From Streptomyces sp. ISL-10 (GTDB lineage Bacteria; Actinomycetota; Actinomycetes; Streptomycetales; Streptomycetaceae): DNA of 64,000 nucleotides. Made by a program: the position numbers and the translations under genes. Location of the stretch: assembly GCF_018614575.1 (NCBI RefSeq), contig NZ_JAGGOJ010000018.1, positions 148,825 to 212,824 of the forward strand, in the 5' to 3' direction. Below are positions 27,079 to 35,793 of the stretch, in pieces (position 1 is the stretch's first letter; each line of letters opens with the position of its first letter). Below the pieces are notes generated by a model. It made no database searches and had not been told where the DNA came from. It saw only the letters and a list, made by a program, of their open reading frames with translations.

Positions 27079-28083
27079 TTGCCGCAGAACATTAAAAAAC
27101 AGACACATCCCCATGCGGTCACCGATCTGTGCGAAGAAGGAGCACGGCTCTACGTCAGTGCTCTGAGCACCGGGCGGATCAGCAGATCCGACGCGGAAGC
27201 CGCACCCTGCCTCCTGGAATTCGCCCTGTTGCACCCTGATCCCGACGACGCGACCTGGCTCCGTCCCGTCCCCCCGTCCGTCGCGTTGGCGCAAAGGCTG
27301 CACCCCATCGAGCGGGAGATCCTGGACCGCAGGCGGCTGTCCATCGAACTGACCGACGCGTTCGAACCGTTCATGGCCATCAGCGCCCAGAACCCGGCGA
27401 GCACCCACGCCATCACCGTGCTGGAAGGCTTCGACCGGATCAACGCCGCGCTCAATCTCGCCACGGCGGAGTGCCGCACGGAAATGCTGACGATCCAGCC
27501 CGGCGGGGGGCGCAGCGCACACGTCCTGACCCAGGCTCTGGAGCGTGACCGTCCGCTGATCGACCGCGGCGTCAGCATCCGCACGCTGTACCAGCACACC
27601 GTCAGGTACAGCCAGGGCACTCTCGCCTACGTCGAGCGCATATCCGCCGGCAAGGTGGAGATCCGCACCCTCGAGGAACTCATCGAGCGTCTCATCGTGT
27701 TCGACCGCACGGTGGCGTTCATCCCCGCACGGGACGACCGCCGCGTGGCCCTGGAGTTGCGGCACCCAGGACTGGTCGAGTACCTCATCAAGGTCTTCGA
27801 GCAACTGTGGCGGCGCGCCGTGCCCTTGGTGGAGGAGGTTCCGTACGACCCGACTCCGGACGGCATCTCGGGCGTCCAGCGCTCCATCGCCAGGCTCCTG
27901 ATCGAGGGCCACGTCGACGAGGCCATCGCCCGCCGCCTCGGGATGAACGTCCGCACCTGCCGCGCCCACATCGCCAAGCTCGCCGCCGCGCTCGGCAGCG
28001 GAAGCCGCGCCCAACTCGGCTTCCTCATCGCGAAGTCCGGCATCCTGGAAGCGGAGTGCCTGCGCGGCGGCGACCACGACTGA
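27079..28083 (+). CDS. LuxR-type regulator with TrmB/PLD-like sensor domain (copy 1)
   Basis: 334 residues starting at TTG, with G-rich sequence just upstream. No ATG or GTG start gives the conserved N terminus. N-terminal helices (TDLCEEGARLYVSALSTGRISRSDAEAAPCLLEFALLHPDPDD) precede a middle domain resembling the phospholipase-D-like sensor of TrmB proteins (ITVLEGFDRINAALNLATAECRTEMLTIQPGG). The C terminus is a LuxR-like helix-turn-helix (RSIARLLIEGHVDEAIARRLGMNVRTCRAHIAKLAAALG). It should bind DNA in response to a small molecule or peptide. It is a clear paralogue of the convergent gene at 28194-29177. Confidence 0.85.
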   Translation: MPQNIKKQTHPHAVTDLCEEGARLYVSALSTGRISRSDAEAAPCLLEFALLHPDPDDATWLRPVPPSVALAQRLHPIEREILDRRRLSIELTDAFEPFMAISAQNPASTHAITVLEGFDRINAALNLATAECRTEMLTIQPGGGRSAHVLTQALERDRPLIDRGVSIRTLYQHTVRYSQGTLAYVERISAGKVEIRTLEELIERLIVFDRTVAFIPARDDRRVALELRHPGLVEYLIKVFEQLWRRAVPLVEEVPYDPTPDGISGVQRSIARLLIEGHVDEAIARRLGMNVRTCRAHIAKLAAALGSGSRAQLGFLIAKSGILEAECLRGGDHD

Positions 28084-28193
28084 CCACCCCCTCCGTACCG
28101 GACCTGTTGTCCGAGGATGCCTGCGGCAGTGCGCCGGGACCACCGTCATCTTGCTGCAGTTCAGCAACCGGAGCCCATGACGGCGCCCCGCAG

Positions 28194-29177
28194 TCACCTC
28201 AATCGGCCCCCGGGCCCCGGAGCGTCGAGCAGACCCGAGCGAGCGATGCGCACCCCTAACTGGACACGGTTCGTGCTGCCGAAGACCGCGGACAGTTGCG
28301 CGACATGTTTGCGGCAGGTGCGCACGCTGATGCCGAGCCGTCGCGCCACAACCTCGTCGGCGTGTCCCTCGGCGAGCAGCCGCGCGATGGCCGTCTGCCG
28401 CTCGGTCACACCTTCCGCCGTGGCAGAGGACGGTGTGGCCCCTGACGTCTGCAGGGCCTGGTGCCACAACCGCTCGAAGACGGAGACCAGATACTCGACC
28501 AGGGCCGGCTGGCGCAGTTCCAGCGCCGCCGAGAAGCCGTCCCGGTCGGCGGGGATGAAGGCCACGTCGTGGTCCATGATGAACATGCGCTGCGGCAGGT
28601 CGCTCAGACTGCGCACCTCCAGCGCGTCACCGACCTGGTGGAGGAAACCCTTCAGCGCCGGACTGTGCAGCGAGGCGCGCCCGTACAGGCTGCGCATCCG
28701 TACGCCCCTGTCCCGCAGCCGCAGGTGCTTGGGCAGTGCCTCGCGAAGGATGGCCTCGCTGCGCGCGCCGGGCTGGACGCACAGGAGTTCCGTGCGGCAG
28801 GCGTGCAGCGCCCGGTCGATCGCGGCGTTGATGCGCGGGAGACCTTCCAGCACGACGACCCCGCCAATGGAAGAGATCCGGTCACCGCGCTCCGGTGAAC
28901 TGAAGCCCTCGAGTACGCGGGCGATCCTCGCCTCCCGCGCCCGCGACTCATGGATCTCCGCCTCGATGTCCCGCAGCGCCGTGTGCAGGGCCACCGACGG
29001 CGATGTGGGCACCAGCGATTCCATGTCGTCCGGGTCCGGGTGCAGCAGGCCCAGGTCGATCAGGCACGGCGCGTCCGCCACCTCCCCGCGCCGCACGCGG
29101 CCGCGGCGCAGCGCCTCCCCGTAGGCCGAGTCGCCCGCCTCACACAGCTCCGCCAGATCATGCGTGTGATGAGTCAT
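28194..29177 (-). CDS. LuxR-type regulator with TrmB/PLD-like sensor domain (copy 2)
   Basis: 327 residues from ATG 29177, with a GGGGGGA stretch upstream. The layout matches copy 1: ADAPCLIDLGLLHPDPDDMESL near the N terminus, GVVVLEGLPRINAAIDRALHACRTELLCVQPGA in the PLD-like region, AFIPADRDGFSAALELRQPALVEYLVSVFERLW, and a C-terminal RQTAIARLLAEGHADEVVARRLGISVRTCRKHVAQLSAVFGS helix-turn-helix. The two genes converge with a 110-base gap. An inverted repeat 103 bases upstream (29280-29306) may be its operator. The ligand is unknown. Confidence 0.86.
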   Translation of the reverse strand: MTHHTHDLAELCEAGDSAYGEALRRGRVRRGEVADAPCLIDLGLLHPDPDDMESLVPTSPSVALHTALRDIEAEIHESRAREARIARVLEGFSSPERGDRISSIGGVVVLEGLPRINAAIDRALHACRTELLCVQPGARSEAILREALPKHLRLRDRGVRMRSLYGRASLHSPALKGFLHQVGDALEVRSLSDLPQRMFIMDHDVAFIPADRDGFSAALELRQPALVEYLVSVFERLWHQALQTSGATPSSATAEGVTERQTAIARLLAEGHADEVVARRLGISVRTCRKHVAQLSAVFGSTNRVQLGVRIARSGLLDAPGPGGRLR

Positions 29178-29279
29178 CCCCGTCCCCCCGGCCCGCCACT
29201 TGAACCACCGCCAAAGTCCAACAGGCGATCCTACGAGCGCGGTGGCGGGTGCAGCGGTCCGAAAGACGGTGACAGCCGC

Positions 29280-29306
29280 GGCCGTACGAGGGGGGGTCGT
29301 ACGGCC
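29280..29306. promoter_or_regulatory. Inverted repeat upstream of the second PLD/LuxR regulator
   Basis: GGCCGTACGA (29280-29289) and TCGTACGGCC (29297-29306) flank seven G residues. Like the palindrome at 27047-27060 it contains CGTAC. It may be an operator for the regulator at 28194-29177 or a terminator for the decayed gene next to it. Confidence 0.45.
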
Positions 29307-29399
29307 ACGGCCCGCATGGAGGTCGGAGCCCATCAGGCCCGGCCGCCTCGCCGTCGACTCTCTCGCGGCCGCGGCGCAGCCACCACCGTCGTGTTGTTG

Positions 29400-29650
29400 C
29401 ACTGCATGAAGACGCCCAACTGCCGCAGGGTGATGTCCGATCTGACGGGAACGGCCGGAAGCCACCTGATCAGATGGTCGTCGGGATCGATCCGGCCTGC
29501 CGTCGCAAGGCGCGCGAGCAGCGTGCCGGTGAGGGCCTTGGTGAACGAGCCGATCTCGACGTACGAGTCCGGGTCGTGGCCGTGCTCGGCGCGCAGGGGC
29601 CGGTGCCGGTGATCGCGCGCCCCGGCGCGGGGCGCAGCAACTGCCTCATG
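29400..29650 (-). pseudogene. Fragment of a beta-lactamase/PBP4-like serine hydrolase
   Basis: One frame reads PLRAEHGHDPDSYVEIGSFTKALTG, then LLARLATAGRIDPDDHLIRWLP and ITLRQLGVFMQC. This is the region around the catalytic SxxK (SFTK) of class C beta-lactamase-like hydrolases. The preceding strand (RAITGTG) is in a different frame, and the sequence stops making sense where THTSGLP would be expected. No start, and about 250 residues are missing. It is a decayed remnant, not a functional gene. Confidence 0.7.
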
Positions 29651-30152
29651 TGCCGGCCCACTCCCTGAGCAGCGTCTGGCGCGTCGGGGGCTTCGGCGTC
29701 GTGCCGTCGCCGTCCCTGCCCCATTCCGCGAGGGTCAGCGGGGAGGCGGTGCCGTCGACGAACCGGGCCAGCAGATCCTGGGAGAGGGCGAACTCCTCCT
29801 CGACATAGGCCCCGGCGGCGGCCGAGTGGACGCTCAACTCCTCGGCGCCTTCAGGGGTTTCGAGTCGCAGGATCATCTGCGGCGGTTCGCCGGCGCCGCC
29901 CAGCGCCGCGGTGAGCACCGTCTCCACCGCCAGCGACAACCGGCGGCGGGACGCGCTGCGCACGGGGGCGCCCTCGACGGTCGCCGCGCGCAGCTCCGCC
30001 CAGGTCCAGGTCCTGGCCCCGTCGGCTCCGTCGGCTCCGTCGGCCCAAACGGCTTCCACGCCCTGCCCGGTCAGCCGCACCCCACGGCCCTCGGTGCCGG
30101 GCGGGGCACCCACGTACACCGCATCCGCGGTGATCCAGAACAGTCCGACCAT
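29646..30152 (-). CDS. Conserved hypothetical protein
   Basis: 168 residues starting MVGLFWITADAVYVGAPPGTEGRGVRLTGQGVEAV, a beta-rich N-terminal half like a pleckstrin-type or actinomycete-specific sensory domain. RTWTWAELRAATVEGAPVRSASRRRLS follows, then an acidic helical half ending in LAEWGRDGDGTTP. No catalytic motif or membrane segment is seen and I do not recognise a family with a known function. Its end touches the beta-lactamase-like remnant. Codon use is normal for the genome. Confidence 0.7.
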   Translation of the reverse strand: MVGLFWITADAVYVGAPPGTEGRGVRLTGQGVEAVWADGADGADGARTWTWAELRAATVEGAPVRSASRRRLSLAVETVLTAALGGAGEPPQMILRLETPEGAEELSVHSAAAGAYVEEEFALSQDLLARFVDGTASPLTLAEWGRDGDGTTPKPPTRQTLLREWAGT

Positions 30153-30632
30153 CGCCACAGTTGACTCCCCCTCATGGGTATTGCGACCCGGTGTATGACG
30201 GCCCGGGGCGGGCGGCACGGCCGCCTGCGCCCGGACGATCAGCCTGCATTCCCGGCAGAGGCCGTCCACGCCGCCGGAACGGCGGGCTGTTTCGGCCATC
30301 CGGCCCGCTGCCCCGCCAGGGATCCGACGCGCGGCCGGACCCGGTCCGCCAGCCGGATTCCCGCGGCGAGCGGCCGGCTCGGGAAGATCAGGTCGCAGGC
30401 CACCATGGTCAGCGCTCGCGAACCGAAGGACGCCGGGACTGCGCGTTCGGTTGCTTCCCCCTCGGCCTCCGGGTTGTCACCGACGAGGAGGACAATGCCA
30501 CCGGAACAGCAGCATCAGGCGGGCACTCATGTCAGCTTCCTGCACCGGGCCCGGCACCTTCCTGCCGCGCCCCCTTGCCCCGCCCGGCACGCCCCCGACG
30601 GGCACAAGGGCATATGGGCGTACCGGCATACG
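30153..30632. other. 480-base gene-free region
   Basis: This lies between the hypothetical gene start (30152) and the terminator of the dnaK operon (from 30633). I see no reading frame with a plausible product and no tRNA; only the promoter of the leftward hypothetical gene is expected here. Confidence 0.6.
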
Positions 30633-30670
30633 GAGAAGGGCCGGAGAGCATGTGCTCTCCGGCCCTTCTC
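30633..30670. terminator. Terminator of the dnaK-grpE-dnaJ-hspR operon
   Basis: An 18-bp stem (GAGAAGGGCCGGAGAGCA and its complement) with only a 2-base centre lies 10 bases past the hspR stop codon. Confidence 0.92.
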
Positions 30671-30680
30671 GCACAAGGCT

Positions 30681-31151
30681 TCAGGACGATCTGCCGCCCT
30701 GGTCGTGCCGCTTGGGACGCCACACCACCAGCGCGCTCGTCTGCTGCACATCCTGGTACGGCACGAGGTCACGCCGGTAGGAGGCGTGCACCTGCGCCTC
30801 ACGCTGCTGCATCGCCGCCGCCGCGCCCTCCACGGCCGCCGACAGCTCGGCGACCCGGGCCTGGAGCGCCGCGACCTGGTTCTCCAGTTCGATGATGCGC
30901 TTGATCCCGGCGAGGTTGATGCCCTCGTCCTGCGACAACTGCTGGACGGTACGCAGCAGTTCGATGTCGCGGGCCGAGTAGCGCCGGCCCCGTCCGGCCG
31001 TGCGGTCGGGCGAGACGAGTCCCAGGCGGTCGTACTGCCGCAGGGTCTGCGGGTGCAGGCCCGACAGCTGAGCGGCCACCGAGATGACGTACACAGGCGA
31101 CTCGTCGGTCAGTTCATAGGGGCTGCGACTGCGTCCCGGACGGCCCTCCAT
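30681..31151 (-). CDS. hspR: Heat-shock repressor HspR (MerR family)
   Basis: 156-residue MerR-type repressor of the DnaK regulon. VYVISVAAQLSGLHPQTLRQYDRLGLVSPDRTAGRGRRYS is the wing-helix-turn-helix, RDIELLRTVQQLSQDEGINLAGIKRII completes the DNA-binding domain, and LENQVAALQARVAELSAAV is the dimerisation coiled coil. HspR binds HAIR sites with DnaK as co-repressor. ATG 31151 lies one base after the dnaJ stop, so translation is coupled. It is the last gene of the operon and closes a feedback loop, with HAIR sites at 34875-34895 and 34928-34948. Confidence 0.96.
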   Translation of the reverse strand: MEGRPGRSRSPYELTDESPVYVISVAAQLSGLHPQTLRQYDRLGLVSPDRTAGRGRRYSARDIELLRTVQQLSQDEGINLAGIKRIIELENQVAALQARVAELSAAVEGAAAAMQQREAQVHASYRRDLVPYQDVQQTSALVVWRPKRHDQGGRSS

Positions 31152-31152
31152 G

Positions 31153-32331
31153 TCATGCTCCCTTCGCGGCCTGGAACAGCTCGGCCCGCGGGTCCTCGTC
31201 CGCGGTGGCTTCGCGGTATGCCTCCAGCGCTTCCTTCGCCTTGTCGCTGAGCTCGGGCGGCACGGCCACCTCGATGGTGACCAGCAGGTCCCCGCGGGTG
31301 CCGTCCTTGCGGACCGCGCCCTTGCCGCGGGCACGCATCGTCCGGCCGTTCGGCGTGCCTGCGGGCAGCTTCAGCGTGACCGCGGGCCCACCGAGGGTGG
31401 GCACCTTCACCTCGCCGCCGAGGGCCGCCTCCGCGTAGGTGACGGGCACGGTGACGGTGAGGTTGTCGTCCTTGCGGCCGAAGACCGGGTGCGCGTCGAC
31501 ATGGACGACGACATACAGGTCACCGGCCGGTCCGCCGCGCTCGCCCGGCGCGCCCTTGCCGCGCAGCCGGATGCGCTGGCCGTCGGACACGCCGGCCGGG
31601 ATGCGCACCTGCATGGTGCGCGAGGAGCGGGCACGCCCGCTGCCCTTGCACACCTCGCAGGGCGTCTCGGCGATCAGGCCGCGGCCCTTGCAGTCCACGC
31701 ACGGGTCGGTCAGCGAGAACGACCCGCTCCCGCCGCGCGAGACCTGGCCGGTGCCGACGCAGGTCGGGCACACGCGGGGCGTGCCGTTCTTGTCGCCGGT
31801 GCCCGAACAGGCCTTGCAGGGCGCCTGGCTGGACATCCGCAGCGGGACCGTGGCCCCGTCGACGGCCTCGGTGAAGCTGAGCGTCACCTCGGACTCGATG
31901 TCCTGGCCGCGGCGCGGCTGGGTGCGGGTGCCCGGGCCGGCGCCTCGGTTGAACAGGCCGCCGAACACGTCCCCGAGGCCGCCGCCGAAACCGCCGGCAC
32001 CGCCCTGGCCCCCGCCCGGGGCACCTCCGAAGAGGTCGCCCAGGTCGAAGTTGAAGGTGCCGCCGGCGCCGGGACCTGGCCGGAAGCCGCCGTTGCCGAA
32101 CAGCGCGCGGGCCTCGTCGTACTCCTTGCGCCGCTTGGGGTCACCGAGGATGTCGTTGGCCTCGGAGATCTCCTTGAAGCGCTCCTCGGCCTTGACGTCC
32201 CCCTTGTTGGCGTCCGGGTGGTTCTCGCGGGCGAGCTTCCGGTACGCCTTCTTGATCTCGGCCTCGGTGGCGTCCTTGGGGACGCCGAGAACCTTGTAGT
32301 AGTCCTTCTCGACGAAGTCCTTCGTGCTCAT
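31153..32331 (-). CDS. dnaJ: Co-chaperone DnaJ
   Basis: 392-residue Hsp40. The J domain (EKDYYKVLGVPKDATEAEIKKAYRKLARENHPD, with HPD) is at residues about 9-75. A Gly/Phe-rich region follows (about 80-130). The zinc-binding domain has four CxxCxGxG motifs: CKACSGTG, CPTCVGTG, CVDCKGRG and CEVCKGSG. A C-terminal substrate-binding part comes last. It delivers unfolded proteins to DnaK and stimulates its ATPase. It lies 30 bases after grpE and one base before hspR in the heat-shock operon. Confidence 0.97.
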   Translation of the reverse strand: MSTKDFVEKDYYKVLGVPKDATEAEIKKAYRKLARENHPDANKGDVKAEERFKEISEANDILGDPKRRKEYDEARALFGNGGFRPGPGAGGTFNFDLGDLFGGAPGGGQGGAGGFGGGLGDVFGGLFNRGAGPGTRTQPRRGQDIESEVTLSFTEAVDGATVPLRMSSQAPCKACSGTGDKNGTPRVCPTCVGTGQVSRGGSGSFSLTDPCVDCKGRGLIAETPCEVCKGSGRARSSRTMQVRIPAGVSDGQRIRLRGKGAPGERGGPAGDLYVVVHVDAHPVFGRKDDNLTVTVPVTYAEAALGGEVKVPTLGGPAVTLKLPAGTPNGRTMRARGKGAVRKDGTRGDLLVTIEVAVPPELSDKAKEALEAYREATADEDPRAELFQAAKGA

Positions 32332-32361
32332 CGACGTCCCTCCTCTCGGACGATCATCGCG

Positions 32362-33008
32362 CTAGCCCTCGTCGGGGCCACCGCTCTCCTCGTCGGCCGG
32401 CTTCTCTTCCTTGGCCGCCGTCGGCGCCGCGCCCGGCTGGGGCTCGGCCACCGCGACCCGTGCGGGGCGGATCGTGCGCTCGCCGATGCGGTACCCCGGC
32501 TGGAGCACCGCGACGCACGTCGTCTCGGTGACATCCGGCGCGTACGAGTGCATCAGGGCCTCGTGCACGGTCGGGTCGAAGGGCTCGCCCTCCTTGCCGA
32601 ACTGCTGCAGACCCATCTTGGCCGCGGCCGTCTCCAGGGACTCGGCGACGGATTTGAACCCGCCCACCAGCTCCCCGTGTTCCCGCGCACGGCCGATGTC
32701 GTCGAGCACGGGCAGCAGCTCGGTCAGGAGCGTCGCCGTGGCGATCTCCTTGACCGTGACCCTGTCGCGCTCCACGCGGCGGCGGTAGTTCTGGTACTCG
32801 GCCTGGAGCCGCTGGAGGTCTGCCGTGCGCTCGTTGAGCGCCGTACGGACCTGGTCCAGCTGTGCCGTCAGACCGGCGATCTTCGCTGCGTCCCCTGCCG
32901 GTGCCGCCGGGCCCTCCTTCTCGGAGGACTCGGCGGACTCGGCGGCGTCCTCAGGGGCGGCGCCGGAGGGGACGTCGGGCTTCTTGTCGAAGCCCGGAGT
33001 CTCCTCCG

Positions 33009-33012
<4 letters not shown>
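32362..33012 (-). CDS. grpE: Nucleotide exchange factor GrpE
   Basis: 216 residues from GTG 33012. A long acidic N-terminal tail leads to a coiled-coil helix (AKIAGLTAQLDQVRTALNERTADLQRLQAEYQNYRRRVERD) that dimerises GrpE, followed by the exchange domain with LLPVLDDIGRAREHG and GEPFDPTVHEALMHSYAPDVTE. It releases ADP from DnaK. The start overlaps the dnaK stop by 4 bases. The C-terminal tail is unusually acidic and low complexity (EEKPADEESGGPDEG). Confidence 0.96.
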
Positions 33013-34856
<1,844 letters not shown>

Positions 34857-34874
34857 TTCGATTCCTCCAGCTGA

Positions 34875-34895
34875 CTTGAGTAGAACTGGCTCAAG
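34875..34895. promoter_or_regulatory. HAIR operator 1 of the dnaK operon
   Basis: CTTGAGT, 7-base spacer, GCTCAAG. Only one base differs from the HAIR consensus. It lies 19 bases upstream of the dnaK start codon, so HspR bound here would block the promoter or early transcription. Confidence 0.92.
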
Positions 34896-34927
34896 GATGC
34901 CCCACCGGTGCCCCTCGCGTCAACAGA

Positions 34928-34948
34928 CCTGAGTCAGGGCGACTCAAC
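34928..34948. promoter_or_regulatory. HAIR operator 2 of the dnaK operon
   Basis: CCTGAGT, 7-base spacer, ACTCAAC. The TGAGT and ACTCAA cores are kept. It lies 33 bases beyond operator 1, giving a double-operator arrangement typical of Streptomyces dnaK. Confidence 0.85.
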
Positions 34949-35141
34949 TTTTATCCAGCCCTTACGTGCACCCTGACGGGTCCGGCGCAGCGCGCACACC
35001 GTTCTCCCGCATGCCTCCCGCGTGCAGCGGCACCCGCCGATCCGCGCGCGTGGCGCACGGTTCCGTTCGCACCCGTCTGCGAAAGTCATAGCCGTAAAAA
35101 ACGGTCAAGAACCATCATTCGCGACGAAGGGTGAACCGCTC

Positions 35142-35663
35142 ATGTCGGCGAAGCGAGCCGTCGATCTCGCAGGCAGCCTCTTCCTGCTGCTGACACTGTC
35201 CCCGGTCCTGCTGGCCGCCGCGATCGCCGTCTCCGTGACCTCACCGGGCCCGACCCTGCACCGCGCGCGGCGTACGGGCCTGGGCGGGCGCACCTTCGAG
35301 AGGTTCACGTTCCGCACGATGCGCGCCGGTCAGGTCACACCGGTGGGCCGGGCGCTGCGCCGCCACTTCCTGGACGGCCTTCCCCAACTGGTCAACGTGG
35401 TGCGCGGGGAGATGTCGCTCGTCGGCCCGCGCCCGCTCCCCGTGGAGCCGGCTCCGGCCGGGCCGGAGCGGGCTCGTCTCGCCGTACGGCCAGGGATCAC
35501 GGGCCTGTGGCAGATCAGCGGCCGGTCCGAGCTGCCCTGGGAGGAAATGACGGTCCTCGACCTGCATTATGTGGAACAGCACTGGCTTGGACTCGACCTG
35601 ATGATCCTGGCCAGAACCGTTCCCGCCGCGGTCGCCGGGCGCCCTCCGGTCAGGGTTGCCTGA
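35142..35663 (+). CDS. Short bacterial sugar transferase (WbaP/PglC-like phosphoglycosyl transferase)
   Basis: 173 residues. One membrane-embedded helix (KRAVDLAGSLFLLLTLSPVLLAAAIAVSVTSPG) is followed by a catalytic core: FTFRTM, a shortened loop, DGLPQLVNVVRGEMSLVGPRP with the Asp-Glu region, RPGITGLWQISGRSELPWEEM, and LDLHYVEQHWLGLDLMILARTVPA. Such enzymes move a phospho-sugar to undecaprenyl phosphate at the start of polysaccharide or glycan assembly. It is shorter than typical 190-220-residue members because the loop after FRTM is trimmed. It is isolated from other glycan genes. AAGG before ATG 35142 serves as ribosome binding site. Confidence 0.87.
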   Translation: MSAKRAVDLAGSLFLLLTLSPVLLAAAIAVSVTSPGPTLHRARRTGLGGRTFERFTFRTMRAGQVTPVGRALRRHFLDGLPQLVNVVRGEMSLVGPRPLPVEPAPAGPERARLAVRPGITGLWQISGRSELPWEEMTVLDLHYVEQHWLGLDLMILARTVPAAVAGRPPVRVA

Positions 35664-35793
35664 GCGACACAGATCACCGCCCACGCAGCTACAGTGCGGC
35701 GGAATAAGTGGGTACGCTCAGCACGGACTGAATAAGTTACCGCTTAGTAGTAGTGCCTAAGCCCTCCCACCCTCGCAGGCCCGAGGAGCCTCC

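Noticed and set aside
27040..28467. 475-codon minus-strand frame opposite PLD/LuxR regulator 1
   Set aside because: Antisense shadow; the plus strand has the conserved regulator with its helix-turn-helix.
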